From Rhodoferax sp. U2-2l (GTDB lineage Bacteria > Pseudomonadota > Gammaproteobacteria > Burkholderiales > Burkholderiaceae_C): a stretch of 64,000 bases of DNA. A model generated the notes under the pieces. It made no database searches, had not been told where the DNA came from, and saw only the letters and a list, made by a program, of their open reading frames with translations. The translations under genes were made by a program, and so were the position numbers. The stretch is from NCBI RefSeq assembly GCF_020594515.1, contig NZ_JAJCTH010000020.1, forward strand, positions 1 to 64,000, given 5' to 3'. Positions 22,201 to 29,063 of the stretch are shown here, one piece after another (the first letter of the stretch is position 1; every line of letters starts with the position of its first letter).

Positions 22201-22238
22201 ACGCCGCAATAGGGGCAAACCGAGCGTGTTTCCGTCAT
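19203..22238 (-). CDS. nasA: Assimilatory nitrate reductase catalytic subunit NasA
   Basis: This molybdopterin oxidoreductase of 1011 residues reduces nitrate to nitrite in the cytoplasm. The N-terminus carries the [4Fe-4S] motif CPYCGVGCGV (Cys 8, 11, 15) with the fourth Cys in LGRLCTKGATL. The molybdenum-cofactor domains follow (GSNTAWAHPILFRRIED, CQGLNQSSSGSAKN, NTGRLRDQWHGMSRTG). The C-terminus has a BFD-like [2Fe-2S] domain (VCTCFNVTD and CGTNCGSC), as in NasA/NarB enzymes with a fused ferredoxin-like domain. ATG 22238 was chosen because the cluster motif begins right there. It lies 41 bp after nirD. Confidence 0.95.
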   Translation of the reverse strand: MTETRSVCPYCGVGCGVIIQSEGTQITGVRGDPDHPANLGRLCTKGATLAHTAAPELARQTRLLMPQIRASRGAAPQPVSWAKALDHATERLSSIVQQHGADALGVYVSGQLLTEDYYLFNKLVKGLLGTNQIDTNSRLCMSSAVAGYKMTLGADAPPACYDDIGHAQTLFLAGSNTAWAHPILFRRIEDAKAANPAMKIIVADPRRTDTAAQADLHLPLLPGTDIALFHGLLHIMLWEGWVDAAYIAAHTSGFEALKAAVREFTPEHVSVLCGLPKADLLTAARWLAGLDVTSLAAAAGDATGAVVGEAADSVPRGTFFTGRDGRARTPTLSLYCQGLNQSSSGSAKNAALINLHLATGQIGRVGAGPFSLTGQPNAMGGREVGGLANLLSAHRDLANPVHRAEVAALWGVPSVPEKPGRTAIEMLQAAADGEVKALWIVCTNPAQSLPDQTTVRRALQRAEFVIVQEAFATTATCDYADLLLPATTWGEKDGTVTNSERRISRMRAAVPAPVHPNLPNDGPRPDWRIAQQIGQRLEAALRPGQPTLFPYRSAEQIWQEHRESTRGRDLDITGLSYALLDSHGPQQWPCTDQTVARQVRLSTLPSPHPVRGAEPLDVRTATAAGATVAPASGYPNLGQARLYEDGVFPTPDGRARFAAVAWQPLAEARVAAYPFSLNTGRLRDQWHGMSRTGTLGRLFGHVPEPVLQMHPQDMARKSLADGDLVRVASQRGSLLVPVQASDELAPTQVFMAMHWGSEVLSGQGTDGQPLAGVNALTSSACCPSSKQPEFKHAAVKVDKLDLPWTLLALAWLPPESAHTARQKLVALMPQLAFATCVPFGRERTGVLFRAAHATSPGEGLLCQVEAALGLDGVDILRYCDTKRGQRRALNLHHDGAQTLLQGFMLAGDTGAEAWISTLLKDSLPTQQFGQALLAPGRVPPVPVAANGHQVCTCFNVTDVAIDRFLRTCDAAPPDRLSALQSALKCGTNCGSCVPQLQRLMRQASPRAPINS

Positions 22239-22279
22239 GGCGTATCTTTCTGGCGCAAGGAGACGCTTGAGTGACGGCT

Positions 22280-22753
22280 TCAGGCGCAGGCGCCAGCCGC
22301 CGCACCGGGCCGCCCCCCCAAGCAAGGCTGTGCCCCCTCGGGGGGCAGCGACCCACGTAGCGGCGGAGCGTGGGGGTCGACAGTGTGTCGGGTGGGGCCG
22401 GCTACCGGGCGCGTCAGGTCGGTGGCGTGGCTGGCCAGCTCGGCGCTGTTCAGAAACACCAGCCCGATTTCCAGCTTCACCGCGAACTTGGGTGTACAGC
22501 CCACATCGGGTGCCGCCGCCTGGCCAGTGCACAACCCAATCGTCCAGTTGTGCAGCGGGCAGGCCACGCTGCTGCCAAACACGATGCCCTGGCTCAGCGG
22601 GCCGCCCTTGTGCGGGCAGCGGTCGAGCAAGGCAAACACCTCGTCCTGGTCGTTGCGGAACACGGCCACGTCCAACCCGTGGGTGCGGGTGACACGGCGG
22701 GCTCCCAGCACGGGGATGTCTTCGAGGCGGCAGACGACTTTCCATTCGCTCAT
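22280..22753 (-). CDS. nirD: Nitrite reductase small subunit NirD, with repeat-derived C-terminal extension
   Basis: This Rieske-like small subunit partners NirB in NADH-dependent nitrite reduction. A full set of Rieske ligands is visible: Cys46 and His48 (CPHKGG), then Cys65 and His68 (CPLHNW). This differs from the E. coli NirD, which lacks the cluster. NirD usually ends near residue 110-120. Here 157 residues are predicted, and residues about 120-157 (TVDPHAPPLRGSLPPEG and on) are encoded by a palindromic intergenic-type repeat. The stop lies beyond the repeat. It is 41 bp before nasA and 255 bp after nirB. Confidence 0.92.
   Translation of the reverse strand: MSEWKVVCRLEDIPVLGARRVTRTHGLDVAVFRNDQDEVFALLDRCPHKGGPLSQGIVFGSSVACPLHNWTIGLCTGQAAAPDVGCTPKFAVKLEIGLVFLNSAELASHATDLTRPVAGPTRHTVDPHAPPLRGSLPPEGAQPCLGGRPGAAAGACA
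22309..22382. repeat. GC-rich palindromic repeat inside the 3' end of nirD
   Basis: The core is a perfect hairpin TGCCCCC-TCG-GGGGGCA at 22331-22347, flanked by CCGCCCCCCCAAGCAAGG and by GGCGGAGCGTGGGGGTCGA. From general knowledge, sequences of this type are widely dispersed between genes in Comamonadaceae. Here it is read as coding for the NirD tail. A search of the whole genome for the core would show copy number. Confidence 0.7.
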
Positions 22754-23008
22754 GATGTTCTTTCAATTTACTATATGTTTTATAGCTTCTTTAGCAATAA
22801 ATACGGGGCCAGGAGCTTGAGTGGCAGTGGGTTCTGCGCAGGTTAAGGAGGAGCCCGCAGGGCGGGGCTGAAATCCGCGGCTCCGAGCCTGCCAGCGCAG
22901 GCTCGGACGGATTGAAGAGCCGTAGCCTCTGGCTGAGGCATGTCCACGGAGCAGAATCCGCTGCCGCCCAGGCTCCGGGGAATATCGGTGGTATGCATCA
23001 ACCTGGGC
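22754..23008. other. Structured spacer between nirB and nirD
   Basis: This 255-bp gap lies inside the nitrate cluster and contains no gene. It holds a perfect 10-bp hairpin (CCGAGCCTGC-CAGC-GCAGGCTCGG, 22883-22906) and a second hairpin (GCCTC-TGGCT-GAGGC, 22925-22939). Several other GC-rich self-complementary words are present. The left part (22766-22826) is A/T-rich and resembles the small dispersed repeats seen elsewhere in the window. The whole block looks like one or two inserted repeat elements. Confidence 0.6.
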
Positions 23009-25486
23009 TCACGCGTTCACCGCTGCAAACTGCCGCGTGTCCACCGCCGCCTTGTCAAACTCAAACCACGGGTCAGGTTCGCCGTCCAGCGCAAACTGCA
23101 ACTGTTCCCACAGCGCCTTACGCCCCGCAGCGTCTTCCACGATGCGTTTCTTGACGTAATCCAGACCCACACGGTTCACGTAGTGCACGGTGCGCTCCAG
23201 GTACCAGCCCTCTTGCCGGTACAACTCGCAAAACGCGCCAGTGAACTCCATGACTTCGGCCGACGTTTTGACCTTCACCAGAAAGTGCGCCACCTCGGTT
23301 TTGATGCCGCCGTTGCCCGCCACATACATCTCCCAGCCCGAATCCACGCCGATGATGCCCACGTCCTTGATGCCGGCCTCGGCGCAGTTGCGCGGGCAAC
23401 CGCTCACGGCAAATTTCACCTTGTGCGGCGCGTACATACGCCACATGGCGCGCTCCAGGTCTTTGCCCATCTGGGTGCTGTCTTGTGTGCCCATGCGGCA
23501 CCATTCGCTGCCGACGCAGGTTTTCACGGTGCGCAAGGCCTTGGCGTAGGCGTGGCCGCTGGGCATGCCGATGTCTTTCCAGACGTTGACCAGATCCTCT
23601 TTTTTGACGCCCAGCAAGTCGATACGCTGGCCGCCGGTGACCTTGACGGTCGGGATGTTGTACTTGTCCACGGCGTCGGCAATGCGGCGCAGCTCGTCCG
23701 CCGTGGTCTCGCCGCCCCACATGCGCGGGATCACGCTGTAGGTGCCGTCTTTCTGGATGTTGGCGTGGCTGCGTTCGTTGATGAAGCGGCTTTGCGGGTC
23801 GTCTTTGGCGTCTTTGGGCCAGGTGCTGATCAGGTAGTAATTCACCGCCGGGCGGCAACTGGCGCAGCCGTTGGGCGTTTTCCAGTCCATGAAGCTGAAC
23901 ACGTCAGCAATCTTGAGCAGCTTGTTGGTGCGAATGGCGTCGCGCACCGCCTGGTGGCCGTGGTCAGTGCAGCCGCACATGGCTTTCATCTTGGGCGTGG
24001 CCGAGTAGTCCGCCCCGGCAGTGAACATCAGCAGTTGCTCCACCAGCCCGGTGCAGGAGCCGCACGACGCGCTGGCCTTGGTGTGTTTGCGCACCTCATC
24101 CAGGGTGAACAGGCCTTTTTCGCGGATGGTTTTGCAGATGGTGCCTTTGGTGACACCGTTGCAGCCACAGACCTCGTCGGTATCAAGCATGGCCGCGGCC
24201 TTGTTCTGGCCCTGGTGACCCACGTCACCCACATTGCTTTCACCAAACATCAGCCGGTCGCGGATGTCGGCAATCGGGCGGCCGTCGCGCAGCAGCTTGA
24301 AATACCAGCTGCCGTCCACCGTGTCGCCGTACAGGCAGGCACCCACCAATTTGTCGTCTTTGAGCACCAGCTTTTTGTAGACCCCGCCCTTGGGGTCGCT
24401 CATGATGATTTCCTCAAAACCTTCGCCGCCGACAAAGTTGCCCGCGCTGAACAAATCGATGCCGGTGACCTTGAGTTTGGTGGAGGTCAGTGAGCCGACA
24501 TACCGACCAATGCCAAACTGCGCCAGGTGGTTCGCCGCCACCTTGGCCTGCTCAAACAGCGGCGCGACCAGGCCATACGCCGTGCCCCGGTGCGCCGCGC
24601 ATTCCCCTACGCTGTAGATGCGTGCGTCGGTGATAGTTTGCAGGGTGTCGGTGACCACAATGCCCTTGTCGCAGTGCAGGCGCATGCTTTGCGCCAGCTC
24701 GGTATTCGGCCGGATACCGACCGCCATCACCACCAGATTCGCCGGCACCACGCTACCATCTTTGAAGCGCACAGCTCCCACCCTGCCTGGGCTGGAGGTC
24801 GATTCGGAGGGCAAGAAACATTCGGTCTGCGCACCCATCAAGAAGTTCAGGCCACGCTCTTCCAGCGACTTTTGCAGCAGCTTGCCGGCCACCACGTCGA
24901 GCTGGCGCTCCATGAGCGTTGGCATCACATGCACCACACTCACCGTCATGCCACGGCGCATCAGGCCGTTGGCGGCTTCCAGGCCGAGCAGGCCGCCGCC
25001 AATCACCACCGCGTGTTGGTAGTTTTTGGCCGCGTCGATCATGGCATTGGTATCGGCGATGTCGCGGTAGGCAATCACGCCTTGCAGGTCTTTGCCCGGC
25101 AGCGGCAGCATGAAGGGGTTGGAGCCGGTGCACAACAACAGGCGGTCGTAACCGGTGCTGATGGTTTCACCGGCGGCATTTTCAGCGTGCACGATGCGTT
25201 TGACGCGGTCCACCGAAGTCACGCGCCAACCGGCGTGCAACGTGATGTGGTTGTCGCTGTACCACTCAAACGGGTTCAGGATGATTTCGTCCAGCGTCTG
25301 TTCGCCGGCCAACACCGGGCTGAGCAAAATGCGGTTGTAGTTGGGGTGCGGCTCGGCGCCGAACACGGTGATGTCGTACAGGTCCGGGGCGATCTTGAGC
25401 AACTCTTCCAGCGTGCGGACCCCGGCCATGCCGTTGCCGACCATCACGAGTTTGAGTCTGGTTTTGGGTTCTACGCGCATGTCCAT
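23009..25486 (-). CDS. nirB: NADH-dependent nitrite reductase large subunit NirB
   Basis: This 825-residue cytoplasmic enzyme reduces nitrite to ammonia with six electrons. The N-terminal FAD/NADH oxidoreductase part has LVMVGNGMAGVRTLEELL and YQHAVVIGGGLLGLEAANGL. A central BFD-like [2Fe-2S] region follows (EVCGCNGVTKGTIC and SASCGSCTGLVEQ). The C-terminal sulfite/nitrite reductase half binds [4Fe-4S]-siroheme (TCVGSEWCRMGTQDST and SGCPRNCAEAGIKDVG). The open frame runs upstream across a palindromic repeat, so ATG 25486 was chosen. It needs the siroheme supplied through CobA. Confidence 0.96.
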   Translation of the reverse strand: MDMRVEPKTRLKLVMVGNGMAGVRTLEELLKIAPDLYDITVFGAEPHPNYNRILLSPVLAGEQTLDEIILNPFEWYSDNHITLHAGWRVTSVDRVKRIVHAENAAGETISTGYDRLLLCTGSNPFMLPLPGKDLQGVIAYRDIADTNAMIDAAKNYQHAVVIGGGLLGLEAANGLMRRGMTVSVVHVMPTLMERQLDVVAGKLLQKSLEERGLNFLMGAQTECFLPSESTSSPGRVGAVRFKDGSVVPANLVVMAVGIRPNTELAQSMRLHCDKGIVVTDTLQTITDARIYSVGECAAHRGTAYGLVAPLFEQAKVAANHLAQFGIGRYVGSLTSTKLKVTGIDLFSAGNFVGGEGFEEIIMSDPKGGVYKKLVLKDDKLVGACLYGDTVDGSWYFKLLRDGRPIADIRDRLMFGESNVGDVGHQGQNKAAAMLDTDEVCGCNGVTKGTICKTIREKGLFTLDEVRKHTKASASCGSCTGLVEQLLMFTAGADYSATPKMKAMCGCTDHGHQAVRDAIRTNKLLKIADVFSFMDWKTPNGCASCRPAVNYYLISTWPKDAKDDPQSRFINERSHANIQKDGTYSVIPRMWGGETTADELRRIADAVDKYNIPTVKVTGGQRIDLLGVKKEDLVNVWKDIGMPSGHAYAKALRTVKTCVGSEWCRMGTQDSTQMGKDLERAMWRMYAPHKVKFAVSGCPRNCAEAGIKDVGIIGVDSGWEMYVAGNGGIKTEVAHFLVKVKTSAEVMEFTGAFCELYRQEGWYLERTVHYVNRVGLDYVKKRIVEDAAGRKALWEQLQFALDGEPDPWFEFDKAAVDTRQFAAVNA

Positions 25487-25510
25487 GGGGTTCTCCTGAG
25501 TGTTGGGGTT

Positions 25511-25564
25511 GTCATTGCGGGCTCGACCCGCAATCCATGGATCCCGGATCGCGTCCGGGATGAC
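25511..25564. repeat. Palindromic dispersed repeat with GTCAT/ATGAC ends
   Basis: A 54-bp element between the transporter ATPase gene and nirB. It has terminal inverted GTCAT...ATGAC and two internal palindromes, ATTGCGGGCTCGACCCGCAAT and ATCCCGGATCGCGTCCGGGAT. This type of element (attgcgggtcgagcccgcaat) is common between genes in many Proteobacteria. It lies just upstream of the nirB start and may form mRNA hairpins between the two cistrons. Confidence 0.75.
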
Positions 25565-25601
25565 AGCCAAAGACCGTGACGACAAAGTGCCAGGCCGCTT
25601 T

Positions 25602-26438
25602 TCATGCCGCTTTCTCCACATGCGCTTGCCGGGTGTACAAAAAGTCGATCACGGTCTTGCGGTAGTGCAGGTACTGGGCGCTGTCGGCCAACTCAACCCG
25701 GCTGCGCGGGCGCGGCAGTTCCACCGTCAGCACCTCACCAATGGTGGCGCTGGGGCCGTTGGTCATCATCACGATCTTGTCGGAGAGCAGCACGGCTTCG
25801 TCCACGTCGTGCGTCACCATCACCACCGTGCTGTGGGTGCGTGCCACGATCTCCAGCAACTCGTCTTGCAGCTTGGCGCGGGTCAGCGCGTCCAGCGCGC
25901 CAAAAGGTTCGTCCATCAGCAGCACTTTGGGCTCCATCGCCAGGGCGCGGGCAATGCCAACGCGCTGTTTCATGCCGCCCGAGATTTCACCGGGGCGCTT
26001 GTGCGCAGCGGGCGTCAGGCCGACCATGTCCAGGGCGGCGTGGGTGCGCTCGGTGAGTTGTGGCTTGGTTTCTGACACGGCACCGGTGGAGCGGCCAGCC
26101 GCACCAAACACCCGCTCCACACCCAGGTAGACGTTCTCAAAACAGGTCAACCAGGGCAACAGTGAGTGGTTCTGGAACACCACCGCACGGTCCGGCCCTG
26201 GCCCGGCGATCTCGCGGTTGTTGCACAGCAGGTGGCCCTGGGTGGGCAGCGTCAGCCCGGCGATCAGGTTCAACAGGGTCGATTTGCCGCAACCCGAATG
26301 GCCGATCAGGGCGACAAACTCGCCTTTGGCCACCGTGAGGTTGATACCCTGCAGCGCACAAAACGGGCCTTTTTTGGTCTTGAAGGTTTGCTCGACACCC
26401 ACGATGTCGATGAACTTGGTGGTTTGGTTGGCGTGCAT
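25602..26438 (-). CDS. Nitrate ABC transporter ATP-binding protein
   Basis: A 278-residue ABC ATPase of the nitrate/taurine/aliphatic sulfonate family (NrtC/NrtD, NasD). Walker A is [18 protein letters not shown], the Q-loop is [13 protein letters not shown], the signature is [16 protein letters not shown], and Walker B is [15 protein letters not shown] with [14 protein letters not shown] 26438 was chosen because the upstream frame reads across intergenic repeats. It works with the adjacent permease and periplasmic binding protein to import nitrate. It has no C-terminal NrtA-like domain, unlike cyanobacterial NrtC. Confidence 0.93.
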   Translation of the reverse strand: MHANQTTKFIDIVGVEQTFKTKKGPFCALQGINLTVAKGEFVALIGHSGCGKSTLLNLIAGLTLPTQGHLLCNNREIAGPGPDRAVVFQNHSLLPWLTCFENVYLGVERVFGAAGRSTGAVSETKPQLTERTHAALDMVGLTPAAHKRPGEISGGMKQRVGIARALAMEPKVLLMDEPFGALDALTRAKLQDELLEIVARTHSTVVMVTHDVDEAVLLSDKIVMMTNGPSATIGEVLTVELPRPRSRVELADSAQYLHYRKTVIDFLYTRQAHVEKAA

Positions 26439-26458
26439 GATGGGTTCCTTTTGATCAG

Positions 26459-26575
26459 TTGGAGACAGAGCAAAGTTCACTTCGTGTAACTCTTGGTCTG
26501 CCCCGCAAGGCATTCGATTGGTTGGGGACGGAGCAAAATTTCACTGCGTGTAAATTCTTGGTCTGTCCCACAAGG
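26459..26575. repeat. Two tandem imperfect palindromic repeats (REP-like)
   Basis: Copy 1 (26459-26510) and copy 2 (26522-26575) share the layout TTGGRGACRGAGCAAA, then TTCAC, CGTGTAA, then TTGGTCTGYCCC. Each copy is an imperfect inverted repeat, because GGGGACRGA at one end mirrors TCTGTCCC at the other. They lie between the permease and ATPase genes of the nitrate transporter. The layout resembles REP sequences mobilised by RAYT (IS200-like) transposases, though no transposase is present in the window. Confidence 0.75.
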
Positions 26576-26577
26576 TC

Positions 26578-27510
26578 TCAGGACTTCACTTCTTCAAACG
26601 TGAACGCGGTGGCGATCTTCACCAGTGCGTATTCCAGGATCAACCCCACAACACCAATCACAAAAATCGCGATGATGATGTTTTTGACGTTCAGGTTGTT
26701 CCACTCGTCCCACACCCAGAAGCCGATGCCGACGCCGCCAGTCAGCATCTCGGCCGCCACAATCACCAGCCAGGCCGTGCCCACGGCCAGGCGCACACCG
26801 GTCAGCATGTAGGGCAGCACCGAAGGGAACAGAATCTTGGTGACGATCTTCCATTCACTCAGGTTCAGCACGCGCGCCACGTTCATGTAGTCCTGCGGCA
26901 CGCGTTGCACGCCCACGGCGGTGTTGATGATCATGGGCCAGATGCTGCAGATGAAGATGGTCCAGATCGCCGCCGGATTCGCCCCCTGGAACACCAGGAG
27001 ACCAATAGGCAGCCAAGCCAGCGGCGACACCGGCCGCAACAGGCTGATCAGCGGGTTGAACATGCGGCTCAAAAACTCAAAACGGCCAATCGCAAACCCG
27101 GCGGGGATGCCCACCAGCGCCGCCAGGCCAAACCCGATGGCCACACGCTCTAGGCTCATCAGAATGTTCCAGCCCACGCCCTGGTCGTTCGGGCCGTTGC
27201 GGTAAAACGGGTCGCTGAAGATGGTGACGGCCTGTTGGAAGGTGTCAGCGGGCGAGGGGATGCTGCTGGCCGTGCTGATGCTGACCAGCGCCCAGATGCC
27301 CACCAGCAACCCAAAACCCAGCACCGGCGGCAACACCGCCAGCCACAGGCTGCGCCATTCAAAAGTCGGTTTGGGGCTGCTTTTTACCGCGGCTTGATGG
27401 GCTGGCTGGGCGTGTGTCGCGGTTGATGTCATGGTGGTGTGCGGTGCAACAGAAGCTGCTGGGGCAGCCCCGGCGGCTTCCAAAGGTGAATGAAAAACGG
27501 CGCTGGCCAT
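26578..27510 (-). CDS. nrtB: Nitrate ABC transporter permease NrtB-like
   Basis: This 310-residue inner-membrane permease has an Ala/Pro/His-rich N-terminal stretch of about 50 residues, then about six membrane segments (LPPVLGFGLLVGIWALVS first). The binding-protein-dependent transport signature occurs near VARVLNLSEWKIVTKILFPSVLPY. The start at 27510 has a good AAGGAG ribosome-binding site. An internal ATG at 27432 is possible, as the extra N-terminus is not conserved in the family. It follows nrtA by 9 bp. Confidence 0.92.
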   Translation of the reverse strand: MASAVFHSPLEAAGAAPAASVAPHTTMTSTATHAQPAHQAAVKSSPKPTFEWRSLWLAVLPPVLGFGLLVGIWALVSISTASSIPSPADTFQQAVTIFSDPFYRNGPNDQGVGWNILMSLERVAIGFGLAALVGIPAGFAIGRFEFLSRMFNPLISLLRPVSPLAWLPIGLLVFQGANPAAIWTIFICSIWPMIINTAVGVQRVPQDYMNVARVLNLSEWKIVTKILFPSVLPYMLTGVRLAVGTAWLVIVAAEMLTGGVGIGFWVWDEWNNLNVKNIIIAIFVIGVVGLILEYALVKIATAFTFEEVKS

Positions 27511-27519
27511 GGTGTCTCC

Positions 27520-28764
27520 TTAAACTTTGACTTTGAAACCATCGGCGTAAGCCTTCGGGTCCTTGCCGTCCCACACCACGCCGTCGATGAGCTTGCTGGT
27601 GCGCATGTCGCTCTTGGGCAGCGGGGTTTTGCTGGCCGCAGCGGCTTGTTTGTAGATGTCGATCTGGTTGATCTGTTTGGCCACTGCCAAATAGTCAGGG
27701 TGGTCTTTGAGCAGCCCCCAGCGTTTGTGCTGGGACAGGAACCACATGCCGTCACTCAGGTACGGGAAGTTCACCGCGCCATCGTTGAAAAATTTCATGT
27801 GGTTCGGGTCGTCCCAGGTTTTGCCCATGCCGTTCTGGTAGCGCCCCAGAATGCGCTGGTTGATGGCGTCCACGCTGGTGTTCACGTAGCTCTTGGCGGC
27901 AATGGTTTCGGCCATCTTGTTTTTGTTGGACAAGTTGGCGTCGATCCACTGGCTGGCTTCCAGAATGGCCGCCGTCACGGCGCGCGCCGTGTTGGGGTAC
28001 TTTTTGACAAAGTCGCCGGTGGTGCCCAGCACCTTTTCCGGGTGGTCTTTCCAGACGTCCTGGCTGGTGGCGGCACTCACACCAATGCCGTCGATGATGG
28101 CGCGGTGGTTCCACGGCTCGCCCACGCTGAAGCCGTCCATGTTGCCCACCCGCATGTTGGCCACCATCTGCGGCGGCGGCACCACAATGCTTTTGACATC
28201 CTTGAACGGGTTGATACCGGCGCTGGCCAGCCAGTAATACAGCCACATGGCGTGGGTGCCGGTGGGGAAGGTTTGGGCAAAGGTGTATTCGCGCGGCTCT
28301 TTTTTCATCAGGCCAACCAGGCCTTCGAGCGTGCCCGCACCTTTGTCAGCCAGCTTTTTGGACAAGGTGAGGCCCTGGCCGTTGTTGTTGAGCGTCATCA
28401 ACACCGCCATGTCTTTTTGGGCGCCACCCACGCCCAGGTGCACGCCGTAGATCAGGCCGTACAACACGTGGGCAAAGTCCAGCTCACCGTTGACCAGTTT
28501 GTCACGCACACCGGCCCAGCTGGCTTCTTTGGTGGGGATGATCTTGACGCCGTACTTTTTGTCCAGGCCCAGTTCAGCCGCCATGACCACGCTGGCGCAG
28601 TCGGTCAGCGGGATGAAACCGATCTTGATCTCGGTTTTCTCCGGGGCGTCGGAGCCAGCGGCATACACCGAGGCGCGCAGCGCCGGGCTGATGCCCAAGG
28701 CGCCCACGGCGGCGGTTTGCAGCACCGCACGGCGGCTGAGGCTGGATTTCAGAAGATCGGTCAT
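27520..28764 (-). CDS. nrtA: Nitrate ABC transporter substrate-binding protein NrtA-like (Tat signal)
   Basis: A 414-residue periplasmic binding protein of the NrtA/CmpA/SsuA type. The N-terminus has a twin-arginine signal (SLSRRAVLQTAAVGALG). The mature protein begins with KIGFIPLTDCASVVMAAELG, typical of NrtA. Conserved NrtA regions include YGLIYGVHLGVGGAQKDMAVL and VGEPWNHRAI. It is the first structural gene of the nitrate cluster and is preceded by a terminator leader and a sigma-54 promoter, so its expression is probably set by nitrogen and by nitrate/nitrite through NasT. Confidence 0.93.
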   Translation of the reverse strand: MTDLLKSSLSRRAVLQTAAVGALGISPALRASVYAAGSDAPEKTEIKIGFIPLTDCASVVMAAELGLDKKYGVKIIPTKEASWAGVRDKLVNGELDFAHVLYGLIYGVHLGVGGAQKDMAVLMTLNNNGQGLTLSKKLADKGAGTLEGLVGLMKKEPREYTFAQTFPTGTHAMWLYYWLASAGINPFKDVKSIVVPPPQMVANMRVGNMDGFSVGEPWNHRAIIDGIGVSAATSQDVWKDHPEKVLGTTGDFVKKYPNTARAVTAAILEASQWIDANLSNKNKMAETIAAKSYVNTSVDAINQRILGRYQNGMGKTWDDPNHMKFFNDGAVNFPYLSDGMWFLSQHKRWGLLKDHPDYLAVAKQINQIDIYKQAAAASKTPLPKSDMRTSKLIDGVVWDGKDPKAYADGFKVKV

Positions 28765-28799
28765 GGCACATTCCTCTCAAGGTTTCAAAAGCTGAAAAC

Positions 28800-28860
28800 A
28801 AAAAAGGCGTCCTCACATGGCACATCGCTCATGAAGAGCAACATGCCAGTGGGGACGCCT
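28800..28860 (-). promoter_or_regulatory. Leader terminator (attenuator) upstream of nrtA, probable NasT target
   Basis: Read on the minus strand, AGGCGTCC (28860-28853) pairs with GGACGCCT (28812-28805), and TGGCA/TGCCA extends the stem. An internal GCTC-TTCAT-GAGC hairpin fills the loop. Six T residues follow (28805-28800). It lies 36 bp before the nrtA start. nasT, encoding an ANTAR protein, is the next gene upstream, and ANTAR proteins of this class prevent termination at such leaders. I could not define the paired hexaloop ANTAR hairpins with certainty. Confidence 0.8.
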
Positions 28861-28938
28861 TTGTCCTTGTGGCCATCACCCAGCCCGCCATTGGACGGGG
28901 TGTTGGTCACAACCCTTGCGGGTCTTGTTTTTACCTAC

Positions 28939-28953
28939 GCAATGAATGTGCCA
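28939..28953 (-). promoter_or_regulatory. Sigma-54 (RpoN) promoter of the nrtA operon
   Basis: On the minus strand the sequence TGGCACATTCATTGC matches the -24/-12 consensus TGGCAC-N5-TTGC exactly. A start site about 12 bases downstream (about 28927) would give a leader of about 160 nt that includes the terminator hairpin. This indicates nitrogen-limitation control, presumably by NtrC. Confidence 0.85.
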
Positions 28954-29063
28954 GGCGTTTCGGCGGCTTTTTCAACCAAATGCCTTAGAAATGCCCAAAA
29001 ACAAGGCACCACTTTTGTGCAACGCACCATCTCAGTCCAGATGGCCTGACATCAGGCACCCAT

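Noticed and set aside
19203..22766. A 1187-codon nasA starting at 22766
   Set aside because: The first 176 codons are the shadow of nirD. NasA starts with its iron-sulfur motif at 22238.
22841..22990. Cobalamin or other known riboswitch in the nirB-nirD spacer
   Set aside because: Hairpins are present, but no conserved core of a known riboswitch class could be recognised.
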